A stretch of DNA of 19,131 nucleotides from an uncultured Bacteroidales bacterium (GCA_937901185.1 CALCHR010000216.1:1-19131), one strand, 5' to 3'; shown: positions 5,826 to 11,975, numbered from the stretch's first letter. Translations and numbers: made by a program. The notes: generated by a model from the sequence alone, not told the origin.

Positions 5826-6347
5826 ATGAATTCACGTATTGTATTTTTAGATTATGATGGAGTTGTTAATACTCCGATGTGGAATGCTGAGGGCACTGTA
5901 TGCTCATACGGTTTTCCTAAGCAGGGTAAAGTAAATAATTTTCAGGCTGTTCAGTGGCTTTCAGAAGCTTGTCAGAAATTTGGCTATGATATTGTCGTAA
6001 CTTCGACTTGGCGACTTGATGACAATTATAAGGAATGCCTTATTAACGGAGGTCTTAGAGCTGGAATTGAAGTTTTAGGTCGTACACCTAGATTTTCGGG
6101 GCAACCTCGCGGAGCTGAAATTAAAGCTTACTTGGATGAGCATCCTGAAATTCTGTATTATGTTATTGTAGATGATGAAGCTGATATTCTTCCTGAGCAG
6201 TGTGGTCATTTTATTCAAACTAATGGAGATACTGGCTTTAACTTAAGTGAATTTAAGGAATTTGAGACTATTTTTGAGAAAGATAATAAGCAGGGTGGCT
6301 CTTTCCCAGATAAAAAACAGAAGGATTATAGAAAGGTTGGAGATTAA
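5826..6347 (+). CDS. HAD-superfamily phosphatase, HAD-SAK type (Swiss-Army-Knife RNA repair-associated)
   Basis: This 173-residue protein has the HAD catalytic set. D9-Y-D11-G-V is motif I, with nucleophile D9 and acid/base D11. TSTWR (59-63) is motif II with T61 or S60. RGAEIKAYL (95-103) is the family block usually preceding the last motif. VDDEAD (115-120) carries the metal-binding D116-D117. GRTPRF and the RGxEI block point to the HAD-SAK subgroup, known from fused and stand-alone RNA-repair proteins. The expected activity is removal of a phosphate from a nucleic-acid or nucleotide end; substrate is inference. It sits in the second block, about 3.2 kb after the cREC gene. AAGGAAG lies upstream of the ATG. 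Confidence 0.85.
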   Translation: MNSRIVFLDYDGVVNTPMWNAEGTVCSYGFPKQGKVNNFQAVQWLSEACQKFGYDIVVTSTWRLDDNYKECLINGGLRAGIEVLGRTPRFSGQPRGAEIKAYLDEHPEILYYVIVDDEADILPEQCGHFIQTNGDTGFNLSEFKEFETIFEKDNKQGGSFPDKKQKDYRKVGD

Positions 6348-6350
6348 GTT

Positions 6351-6557
6351 ATGGTAAAAAATCAAGTAGTAATGTCTTATAAGGACTATGAGCAGCTGCA
6401 TCAGCATCTTTGTAATATTGCAGGCTATATTAGAGCTTCGTTGTCGGATACTAGAACACCTAGGTCAATTAATACTGTGGAGCAGCTTCTTGCTTGTCTT
6501 GAGACTGTTCGTAATGAAGCAAATGAAGCTTTAGATCTTTTAAATGAAGAGGAATGA
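6351..6557 (+). CDS. Small helical phage protein, unknown
   Basis: This 68-residue product is predicted to be mostly alpha-helical (YKDYEQLHQHLCNIAGYIRA, then TVEQLLACLETVRNEANEAL), with a short central linker TRTPRS. There are no metal-binding clusters or membrane segments. GGAG lies ten bases before the ATG; a second ATG at 6372 is possible but further from it. It follows the HAD gene by three bases, so it may be co-translated with it. No family is recognised. Confidence 0.7.
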   Translation: MVKNQVVMSYKDYEQLHQHLCNIAGYIRASLSDTRTPRSINTVEQLLACLETVRNEANEALDLLNEEE

Positions 6558-6568
6558 GGTATTAATAA

Positions 6569-7009
6569 ATGTTTTGGATTGGTTTAATTATTGGTATAAT
6601 TGTATGGCAATTTGCATCACTTATATTTTGTTTTCTTTGGCAGGAAGACGAGGATAAGTATGTTATGGCTACTACTGGCTTAATTGGTGGCCTCTGCCTA
6701 GCACTTATTAAAATTGTTGAGAAGATTAAAACCACTTATGGACATTATATGTATAAAGCAGCTCTCGTAGATAACGAAGGAAAACTGTGCTACTGTGAAT
6801 CTAGAGATGCAGATGAATACACTCAAACAGGCCAATACTCCTGGGCATTTTATCTTAGAAATAAGTACAAGATAGAAGATGGCTGGCGACGTACTGATTG
6901 TTGGGTTGGTACAATCAGTCTAAGATATGTTCCAATAAAAGTGCTTAAAGCAGAAGGCGCTTATCGTTTACCTAAGCTGAAGGAGTTATCTGATGAAGAA
7001 ACAACATAA
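6569..7009 (+). CDS. Two-TM membrane-anchored phage protein
   Basis: This 146-residue product has a hydrophobic N-terminus (about 2-24, FWIGLIIGIIVWQFASLIFCFLW) and a second segment at about 33-52. A soluble C-terminal domain of about 90 residues follows, containing paired aromatic strands (YSWAFYLRNKYKIEDGW, DCWVGTISLRYVP). Both termini are probably on the same side. The soluble part resembles small phage hypotheticals of no known function. It overlaps the next gene by 17 bases. Confidence 0.75.
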   Translation: MFWIGLIIGIIVWQFASLIFCFLWQEDEDKYVMATTGLIGGLCLALIKIVEKIKTTYGHYMYKAALVDNEGKLCYCESRDADEYTQTGQYSWAFYLRNKYKIEDGWRRTDCWVGTISLRYVPIKVLKAEGAYRLPKLKELSDEETT

Positions 7010-7259
7010 GTATAATAAAAGCTTCCAGGCTATGGAAGCTAATATTTCAGATATTTCTTATGGTATGTGTCCAGCTCCAATGAAAGCTCAGCAGGCGATT
7101 AATATTTTATGTGATTATCTTTTAGGTGAAGACTGGTATGTAGCTATACCTATGGGTGTTGAGCAGATTAATGCTTGTATAGTCGAACAAATACTAGACA
7201 AGTACTCTAAGCAGTGGCGAAAAGATTGGAAGCACCGTGAAAAAGTGCTATACAAATAA
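6993..7259 (+). CDS. Small basic phage protein, unknown
   Basis: This 88-residue product starts inside the previous gene behind AAGGAG (6979-6984). It has a basic N-terminus (MKKQHKYNKSF), a central helical region (PAPMKAQQAINILCDYLLGEDWYVAIPMG) and a strongly basic C-terminus (KQWRKDWKHREKVLYK) that could contact nucleic acid. The central part looks like a compact alpha domain. No family is recognised. It is the last gene of the second block; promoter copy 3 follows nine bases after the stop. Confidence 0.72.
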   Translation: MKKQHKYNKSFQAMEANISDISYGMCPAPMKAQQAINILCDYLLGEDWYVAIPMGVEQINACIVEQILDKYSKQWRKDWKHREKVLYK

Positions 7260-7268
7260 ATTTAACTT

Positions 7269-7285
7269 TATTGTATTATATAATA
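7269..7285 (+). promoter_or_regulatory. Phage promoter-like motif, copy 3
   Basis: TATTGTAT-TA-TATAAT-A with the -10-like core at 7279-7284, 26 bases before the ATG at 7312. This is the only copy without an obvious hairpin beside it, so the upstream block may read through here. Confidence 0.72.
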
Positions 7286-7311
7286 TAACTTGATATAAGG
7301 AGAAATTTAAA

Positions 7312-7722
7312 ATGGCAACTAGATATGGATTAATGGATCCTATTACAAGAAAAACTTATGATTATACACTTCTTACTACTTGGGAAGAGCACTTGTATAA
7401 GGTCCTAGGAGCGGTTTTGGATAATCAGTGTCCTCCTGATAACGCTGACTACCTTTGTGAAAAGTCTGCTGCAGACGTAGGCAATGAGCTTTTACAGTGT
7501 GCCGAATGTTATCGACAGTGGGCAAACAAAAATGCTGGTACTAAGACTCCCAAAGCAAAGAGACTTCTGCAAGCAATTGAACTCGCTGCGCATGACAGAT
7601 GCCCCGCTGACGCTAAAGATATGTTGTGTAAGGCAACAGAAGATGAAAGTACAGATGAAGAGACTTGCAGACTTTGCATTCAGCGATGGGCAACAATTCC
7701 GTTTGCAGAGTTTAGAAAGTGA
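7312..7722 (+). CDS. Duplicated four-cysteine module protein (probable double zinc finger)
   Basis: This 136-residue protein is an internal duplication. Residues 26-72 and 83-128 align over about 46 positions with the pattern C-P-x-D-x-x-D-x-L-C, about 12 residues, C-x-x-C, then R-x/-W-A. The cysteines are at 40, 49, 63 and 66 in the first copy and 97, 106, 119 and 122 in the second. Each copy could bind one zinc. Helices precede each cluster. I know of no named family with this signature. AAGGAG at about 7298-7303 supports the start. It heads the third block and directly precedes the phosphoesterase gene. Confidence 0.82.
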   Translation: MATRYGLMDPITRKTYDYTLLTTWEEHLYKVLGAVLDNQCPPDNADYLCEKSAADVGNELLQCAECYRQWANKNAGTKTPKAKRLLQAIELAAHDRCPADAKDMLCKATEDESTDEETCRLCIQRWATIPFAEFRK

Positions 7723-7731
7723 GACTAGTAT

Positions 7732-8496
7732 ATGAAGCTATTCGTAGTAAGTGATGTTCATAGCTTTTATACACCGCTCATAAGAGCGTTAGAAGCAGCG
7801 GGATTTGATCGAAATAATCCTGAGCATTGGCTTATTTCCTGTGGAGATGCTTTTGACCGGGGACATGAAAGTGAGGAAGTGCTTCATTTTCTCATGTCCC
7901 TTGAGAGAAAAATTTTAATTAAGGGAAATCATGATAGTCTTCTTGAAGAGTGCTGTGTGCGAGAATTTCCATATAATCACGACTTTTCTAATGGTACCGT
8001 ACGAACAATCAATGATATTGGAGGTGCCGGAGAGGGCTATCCTTTTGACAGGTGCTGTGAAAATACTTGGAATCGTACCGCAGCTTATCGTGCTTCACTT
8101 GTAAACTATCTTGAAACTGAAAATTATATATTTGTGCATAGCTGGATTCCTGTACTAAATAAGGATGGTCTGCCTGCTCACTATACTTACGGTCGAAGCT
8201 TTGAGTTTAATCCTGATTGGAGACAGGCTAGTCAAGAGGACTGGGACGCGGCTATGTGGGGTAATCCTTTTGCTATGGCAGATCGTGGATTATTGCCTGA
8301 TAAAACTCTTGTATTCGGACACTGGCACTGTAGTGCTGGGTGGGCGAAAGCAGAAGGTCGAAGTGAGTTTAAGGAAGACGCTAAATGGGATATTTATCAA
8401 AACGAAGACCAAAAAATTATAGGAATTGATAAGTGCACCGCTCATACCAGTAAAGTAAATGTTTTGGTACTTGAAGATAACTTTTTAAATATATAA
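7732..8496 (+). CDS. Calcineurin-like metallophosphoesterase (phage Ser/Thr phosphatase type)
   Basis: This 254-residue protein carries all signature blocks of the metallophosphoesterase family: SDVHS (7-11; D8, H10), CGDAFDRG (37-44; D39), KGNHD (64-68; N66, H67), VHSW (135-138; H136) and FGHWHCS (195-201; H197, H199). The family binds two metal ions. Lambda-type and PrpE-type members remove phosphate from protein Ser/Thr or from nucleotides such as diadenosine polyphosphates. Which substrate is used here is not evident. It is cytoplasmic, with no signal or membrane segment. It lies in the third block after the cysteine-repeat gene. The start has only a weak GAGAC upstream, so it may depend on coupling with the previous stop. 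Confidence 0.9.
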   Translation: MKLFVVSDVHSFYTPLIRALEAAGFDRNNPEHWLISCGDAFDRGHESEEVLHFLMSLERKILIKGNHDSLLEECCVREFPYNHDFSNGTVRTINDIGGAGEGYPFDRCCENTWNRTAAYRASLVNYLETENYIFVHSWIPVLNKDGLPAHYTYGRSFEFNPDWRQASQEDWDAAMWGNPFAMADRGLLPDKTLVFGHWHCSAGWAKAEGRSEFKEDAKWDIYQNEDQKIIGIDKCTAHTSKVNVLVLEDNFLNI

Positions 8497-8517
8497 ACTA
8501 TTAAGGAGATTACACAA

Positions 8518-8886
8518 ATGAGAAACTATGAAGCAAAGATTATTAATTATGTTGATAGCACTACTGGAGCTCGCGTAGTAAAAGTATTAGCAGAGCATGA
8601 TGGTAAAACTCTCCGTGCATGTTCGAAGTGTCATCCTGATGATAATTTTAATCTCGAGCTTGGTACTGAGATTGCTCTTAAGCGTCTTGATATTAAGATC
8701 GCTGAAAAACGTCGTGCGTACTCAGTCAATTATGCGAAGCAGTGTAAACAGTACCTGGATTTTCTTGATCGCGAAAAGCGCCGCATTAAAAAGTCCATGG
8801 AGAGAGCAGAGGTTGCAGCCCTTGATCGTAAGATTGAGGTACAGGAGCTAGAAGCCGAACTTACTAACATTCTTGAAAAAATTTAA
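8518..8886 (+). CDS. Phage protein with small N-terminal domain and C-terminal coiled coil
   Basis: This 122-residue product has a beta-rich start (RVVKVLAEHDGKTLRACSKC), a conserved-looking block HPDDNFNLELGTEIALKRLD, and a long basic helix from about residue 58 to the end (KRRAYSVNYAKQCKQYLDFLDREKRRIKKSMERAEV). I recall similar DNF-LELG-ALKRL-K-RR proteins as recurrent hypotheticals in Firmicutes phages. The basic helix suggests a nucleic-acid or oligomerisation role, which is inference. AAGGAG at 8503-8508 sets the start. Confidence 0.78.
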   Translation: MRNYEAKIINYVDSTTGARVVKVLAEHDGKTLRACSKCHPDDNFNLELGTEIALKRLDIKIAEKRRAYSVNYAKQCKQYLDFLDREKRRIKKSMERAEVAALDRKIEVQELEAELTNILEKI

Positions 8887-8891
8887 TATTT

Positions 8892-9107
8892 ATGGAAGAT
8901 AAAAAGCTATTCGGGAGGGCTTGTCCAGAGTGTGGTGAAATTTATCAGGATTGTGAATTTGCCAGTGTGCACTTAGGACCAGGCGCTCAGATTAATATGC
9001 GATGTGCTAATGACCATAAGTGGTCTGAATTTTACAATCTTGATTATCGAGGCTACTGGTATGACGGTAAAATGTACGATTCTTATGGTGAAATTAAAAA
9101 TACTTAA
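8892..9107 (+). CDS. Small zinc-finger-like phage protein
   Basis: This 71-residue product has CPEC (11-14), Cys21, Cys38 and His42 (RCANDHKW), enough ligands for one zinc site. It ends in an aromatic stretch (GYWYDGKMYDSYGE) seen in other phage mini-proteins. It lacks a convincing ribosome binding site: the 20 bases before ATG 8892 are A/T only. It probably relies on the ribosome finishing the previous gene five bases upstream. Function is unknown. Confidence 0.7.
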   Translation: MEDKKLFGRACPECGEIYQDCEFASVHLGPGAQINMRCANDHKWSEFYNLDYRGYWYDGKMYDSYGEIKNT

Positions 9108-9123
9108 AAATAGGAGATAATAA

Positions 9124-9429
9124 ATGATTATTAAGCTAACAACTGCAGTAAAAAATGAAACTGTTTATGTAAATTTTGATTTTGTACGTACTATGCGAAG
9201 AGATGGATCTTTTACAGAGCTTACAATGAGCGATGATAAGTACCATAAGCTGACGGTAGTTGAGCTACCTGAAGTAATTTATGAAATGCTTTCTCCGGTA
9301 AAGTCCTGTGGCGGTAATTGTCATTGTCAGAGCACAGAAACTGAAGCGGTTTCTTGTGAAACACCTACGACAGAAGTTAAGAAGTCGGCAGCAAAGAAAA
9401 CTACTACTAAGACTGCAGAAACAGTTTAA
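9124..9429 (+). CDS. FlbD-like small protein with cysteine motif and basic tail
   Basis: This 101-residue product begins with a compact beta domain (MIIKLTTAVKNETVYVNFDF, then TELTMSDDKYHKLTVVELPE). Its shape is like the small FlbD fold found beside flagellar genes and in many phages. A short CxxxCxC cluster follows (C62, C66, C68). The tail is Thr/Lys-rich (VKKSAAKKTTTKTAETV), probably disordered and nucleic-acid-friendly. Function is unknown; the FlbD link is a fold-level guess. AGGAG at 9112-9116 supports the start. A strong hairpin terminator follows directly. Confidence 0.75.
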   Translation: MIIKLTTAVKNETVYVNFDFVRTMRRDGSFTELTMSDDKYHKLTVVELPEVIYEMLSPVKSCGGNCHCQSTETEAVSCETPTTEVKKSAAKKTTTKTAETV

Positions 9430-9436
9430 GATTTTT

Positions 9437-9466
9437 AAAGCAGAGTCTAAAAATGACTCTGCTTTT
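9437..9466 (+). terminator. Intrinsic terminator fused to promoter copy 4
   Basis: The arms AAAGCAGAGTC (9437-9447) and GACTCTGCTTT (9455-9465) pair perfectly (11 bp) around a 7-base A-rich loop. The T-tract (CTTTTATTG) is also the first bases of the TATTGTAT promoter motif at 9466, so terminator and promoter abut with no spacer. Confidence 0.82.
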
Positions 9467-9482
9467 ATTGTATTATATAATA
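9466..9482 (+). promoter_or_regulatory. Phage promoter-like motif, copy 4
   Basis: TATTGTAT-TA-TATAAT-A with the -10-like core at 9476-9481, 22 bases before the ATG at 9505. Its upstream edge is the T-tract of the terminator hairpin, so any classical -35 box would fall in the hairpin's right arm. No TTGACA-like sequence is there. Confidence 0.75.
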
Positions 9483-9504
9483 TAAAAATACGGAGGATTT
9501 TAAA

Positions 9505-10047
9505 ATGAGGCTTATGATTAAACTTAAACCGGTGGAAACAAAAAAGAAAAGAGTTTGTCCAGCTTGCTATGCCAAAGGTGAAGTTACTGATGACTGTCAT
9601 AAGTGTCACGGCATGGGTGTTATTAAGTCTAAGACTATTCGATATAATGTTGTAGCACGTCCAATAGAAATTGTTAAGATTGATCGAGATCCAAAGACGG
9701 GTATTATTCGGTACTGGGAAAATCAAAGTGAATTTTTTTATGAAACTGTTACTCCAAAGTTAAATAAGTATGTGCCTGAAGTGCCTTTCGGAGTTCATTT
9801 GATTCATGACAACTTTGAAGATGCTTTTGCTGAGGCAGAGAGAATTAACAAAGCTCTTGATGAACTTGAAGTGAAGACTACTAAAGGTTTTGTAGCGAAG
9901 CCTTGGTATATGCGAGATACAGAAAATATTAATACTGAGGCAGAAATAAACAGTCTTCTTGAACTTTGCGAGTTACTTACCGATAACCGTTATATAAATA
10001 AGTGCTTAGAAGAAATAAATAAATTAAATATAACAAATGAGGGCTAA
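9505..10047 (+). CDS. Phage protein with N-terminal DnaJ-type zinc knuckles
   Basis: This 180-residue protein starts behind CGGAGG. Its N-terminus has CPACYAKGEVTDDCHKCHGM (18-37), with C18, C21, C31 and C34. The spacing resembles one DnaJ/RNase-maturation-type CxxCxGxG zinc centre. After it comes a beta-rich region (TIRYNVVARPIEIVKIDRD) and a long mixed region with a conserved-looking turn (PFGVHLIHDNFEDAFAEAERINKALDE). A basic-acidic helical end follows. No enzyme motif is seen. A zinc-stabilised chaperone-like or nucleic-acid-binding role is conceivable only by analogy. It heads the fourth block. Confidence 0.78.
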   Translation: MRLMIKLKPVETKKKRVCPACYAKGEVTDDCHKCHGMGVIKSKTIRYNVVARPIEIVKIDRDPKTGIIRYWENQSEFFYETVTPKLNKYVPEVPFGVHLIHDNFEDAFAEAERINKALDELEVKTTKGFVAKPWYMRDTENINTEAEINSLLELCELLTDNRYINKCLEEINKLNITNEG

Positions 10048-10052
10048 TAAAA

Positions 10053-10484
10053 ATGTCACTTAAAGAAATTATTAATCAGAAATTTATTGAAGAATTTAAA
10101 ACAAGAATTGCTATTCGCAGATTTCCTTATGAAATCATGAAGCAGCGAATTATGACTGCCGAAAAGTCAGGTCAGTTTGAGCTTCCTCTTACAGATGAAC
10201 AAATTATAAATCTTATTGCCAAAGAGGTAAAAGAAAGAGCAGATCTTCTCACCGTATATAAGCCTGAAGATGAGCAGTATATGCTTGCAGAGTATACTAT
10301 TAAGGAACTCGAGCAGTACCTTCCTAAGCAGATGAGTGAAAAAGAAGTTATTGAAATCATTGAAAGACTTAAAGAAAATGAGACCAATACAGGAAAGCTT
10401 ATCGGTCTTGTAGTAAAAGAAGTCGGTAACCGTTTTGATAAGGCTAAGATTGCAGGATTGGTGAAACAGACATGTCAGAAGTAA
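10053..10484 (+). CDS. YqeY-like protein (GatB/YqeY domain)
   Basis: This 143-residue protein fits YqeY in length and in motif order. The helical N-terminus is MSLKEIINQKFIEEFKTRIA. The middle is LTDEQIINLIAKEVKERADL, with the family's LTDEE..L..KEIK pattern. YTIKELEQYLPKQMSEKEV matches the EI..LE.YLP.QLSEEE block. The end GKLIGLVVKEVGNRFDKAKI matches the GKVMG..M..VKGR.D block. The fold is the tail domain of GatB, used there to handle tRNA; stand-alone YqeY has no firm biochemical role. Why phages carry it is unknown. It overlaps the next small gene by 13 bases. Confidence 0.88.
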   Translation: MSLKEIINQKFIEEFKTRIAIRRFPYEIMKQRIMTAEKSGQFELPLTDEQIINLIAKEVKERADLLTVYKPEDEQYMLAEYTIKELEQYLPKQMSEKEVIEIIERLKENETNTGKLIGLVVKEVGNRFDKAKIAGLVKQTCQK

Positions 10485-10648
10485 GAAATTTTTGCATTAA
10501 AGGCTGCCCGCTTGGTGAAGAAAAGAGCGAAGAGTTTCTTAATAGGAACAACTCTGCCTATGACGCAGCTATTGATATGTGCCTTTTTGTGGAAGAGTGT
10601 ATAAAAACTTGTCCATACAAAGATAAATTAAACACAAAGGAAAACTAA
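10472..10648 (+). CDS. Small cysteine-rich phage protein (58 residues)
   Basis: This short gene starts at ATG 10472, inside the end of the YqeY-like gene, and runs to TAA at 10646-10648. The product MSEVRNFCIKGCPLGEEKSE... has Cys at 8, 12, 37, 43 and 47, and a C-terminal CIKTCPYKDK block. Similar small C..KCP...FDAA...C..TCPYK proteins are common in phages, so the reading frame looks real. It fills the whole gap between two secure genes with two bases to spare. The binding site is weak (GGTGAA), consistent with coupling to YqeY translation. Function is unknown; a zinc-binding role is possible. Confidence 0.72.
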   Translation: MSEVRNFCIKGCPLGEEKSEEFLNRNNSAYDAAIDMCLFVEECIKTCPYKDKLNTKEN

Positions 10649-10650
10649 CA

Positions 10651-10953
10651 ATGAAAATTATTATTGGAAAGAACGCTACCGGAAAAACAAAAGAGCTGAT
10701 TGAGTATAGCCTTGAGCATAATATTCCGATTTTAGCAGTTACTGAAAGCAAAGCAAAGTCTCTTAGAGAGAAGTCTTTAGCCTATTTTTCAAAACCTGCT
10801 GAAATAGTTACTATACCAGCTTTACTTGATGATACTAAAATTTCAGCTATTTTAGTTGACGATATTGAAAAGGCATTTGCTGTGCTACTTCAAAGTCATT
10901 GTTCACCTGAATCTAATATTTCGGTTGTCGGCTTTACAGCTACGGAGGATTAA
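10651..10953 (+). CDS. Mini P-loop NTPase-like protein
   Basis: This 100-residue protein begins MKIIIGKNATGKTKELIEYS. The Walker A motif G-x4-GKT is at residues 6-13. A Walker B-like strand ISAILVDDIEKAF (about 64-76) ends in two Asp. At 100 residues it has room only for the minimal core, with the Walker A, the LREKSLAYF helix and the Walker B in order. The substrate and partner are not evident. It could act as a subunit of a larger complex. AAGGAAAAC precedes the ATG. It lies two bases after the small cysteine-rich gene. Confidence 0.8.
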   Translation: MKIIIGKNATGKTKELIEYSLEHNIPILAVTESKAKSLREKSLAYFSKPAEIVTIPALLDDTKISAILVDDIEKAFAVLLQSHCSPESNISVVGFTATED

Positions 10954-10957
10954 ATAA

Positions 10958-11389
10958 ATGAATATTTGTATAAGTGCAGATTGCCCCAAATATAGCTATT
11001 GCAAGAGAGCTATGGGCGAAGTTGGCAAAATAGAGGCTTGTGTTGATCTGGCTAACGTTGGAAGTGGAAGTGCTTCAAATGAAGGTGTTACCTGCGGAGA
11101 TTACACCTGTGGACCAAATGGTGATTATAAGATGTTTGAGCCTATTGAGCAGGTAGCTGTTGAGCAGCCAGTTGTGGTGCAGGAGCCTGTGGAATTAGGT
11201 AATCCTGTTGATGCTGCTGACACGAATACAGAAGAAGCTACTCAGCCAAATACCCTTATAGTACAGTGTGATGAAATTATTTTAGTTAAGAGTGGTCTTA
11301 GGCTAGTTATTGATGCTAAGTTGGATCCTCCGCTGGCACAATTTAAGTTTATTGAAATTAACGGAATAAGGTTTAGAAAAGAATCTTAA
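10958..11389 (+). CDS. Phage protein with N-terminal Cys cluster, acidic linker and C-terminal beta domain
   Basis: This 143-residue product has three segments. The cysteine-rich N-terminus has C4, C9, C15 and further Cys near 28, 46 and 51, in NICISADCPKYSYC and VTCGDYTCGP. A Val/Pro/Glu linker rich in EQPVV and EPVE repeats (about 60-95) looks extended and unstructured. The short beta-rich C-terminal domain reads NTLIVQCDEIILVKSGLRLV. The layout suggests a small metal-binding head tethered by a flexible arm. No function is recognised. It is the last gene of the fourth block and is followed by a terminator-promoter fusion. Confidence 0.72.
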   Translation: MNICISADCPKYSYCKRAMGEVGKIEACVDLANVGSGSASNEGVTCGDYTCGPNGDYKMFEPIEQVAVEQPVVVQEPVELGNPVDAADTNTEEATQPNTLIVQCDEIILVKSGLRLVIDAKLDPPLAQFKFIEINGIRFRKES

Positions 11390-11399
11390 ATATTTATTT

Positions 11400-11426
11400 G
11401 GCGCTGATTGAATTTTCAGCGCCTTT
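11400..11426 (+). terminator. Intrinsic terminator fused to promoter copy 5
   Basis: GGCGCTGA (11400-11407) and TCAGCGCC (11416-11423) pair perfectly over 8 GC-rich bases around an 8-base loop. The following TTTATTG is both the T-tract and the beginning of the promoter motif at 11426. This repeats the arrangement at 9437-9482 with an unrelated hairpin sequence. Confidence 0.8.
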
Positions 11427-11442
11427 ATTGTATTATATAATG
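11426..11442 (+). promoter_or_regulatory. Phage promoter-like motif, copy 5
   Basis: TATTGTAT-TA-TATAAT-G with the -10-like core at 11436-11441, 20 bases before the ATG at 11463. Transcription would start near 11448, before the GGAGG at 11453-11457. Confidence 0.74.
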
Positions 11443-11462
11443 TTTAAAAAATGGAGGACTAT

Positions 11463-11957
11463 ATGAATTTAGAATTACTTATTATATTTATCGTACTTAC
11501 TATACTTAATGTCATTTTGGGTGCAATAAAATCTATTGTGACGATTAAGGGAGGTAAGCTCTCCGCAGCAACTATAAATGCGGTAGCCTATGCAATTAAT
11601 ACATTAGCGGTATTTTACACTGCTGATGAAGAGCTTAGCTTACTGCCAAAAATTTGTATTGTAGCAATTACTAATTTTATCGGAGTTTATATTGTAAAGT
11701 TAGTGGAAGAAAAGAAAACGAAAGATAGGCTTTGGAAAATTGAGTGTACAGTTACATCCTGTCTGGCCGAGCCTATTGAAAATCTCTTAACTGGTAATTG
11801 TATTCCGCATAAGAGCTTTGAAGGTATTGATGATGGAGTTAACAAGTGTGTTGTTTTCAGTATTTATGCTAAAACGCGCAGCCAAAGTAAAAAGGTAAAA
11901 GAGCTGCTTAAGGATTATAAGGTAAAGTATTTTATTGTGGAGAGTCAAATTTTATAA
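11463..11957 (+). CDS. UPF0316-like (DUF5698/DUF2179) membrane protein
   Basis: The ATG at 11463 follows GGAGG (11453-11457). An upstream ATG at 11451 is part of that site and is rejected. The 164-residue protein has three hydrophobic segments (3-22, 36-53, 60-80). It carries the family block LGAIKSIVTIKGGKLSAATI (19-38) and GVYIVKLVEEKK (74-85). Its cytoplasmic C-terminal domain (91-164) looks ferredoxin-like and matches where DUF2179 sits in UPF0316 proteins. The family's function is unknown; the C-terminal domain may sense a ligand or nucleotide. It heads the fifth block, which ends with thymidine kinase. Confidence 0.8.
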   Translation: MNLELLIIFIVLTILNVILGAIKSIVTIKGGKLSAATINAVAYAINTLAVFYTADEELSLLPKICIVAITNFIGVYIVKLVEEKKTKDRLWKIECTVTSCLAEPIENLLTGNCIPHKSFEGIDDGVNKCVVFSIYAKTRSQSKKVKELLKDYKVKYFIVESQIL

Positions 11958-11975
11958 ATTTGGAGGGATTCGTTA

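Noticed and set aside
9265..9726. 153-residue minus-strand frame
   Set aside because: It crosses a terminator, a promoter motif and two well supported + genes; no start signal or recognisable product.
11451..11462. Upstream ATG for the UPF0316-like protein
   Set aside because: It is part of the ATGGAGG ribosome binding site; translation from 11463 fits spacing and the hydrophobic N-terminus.
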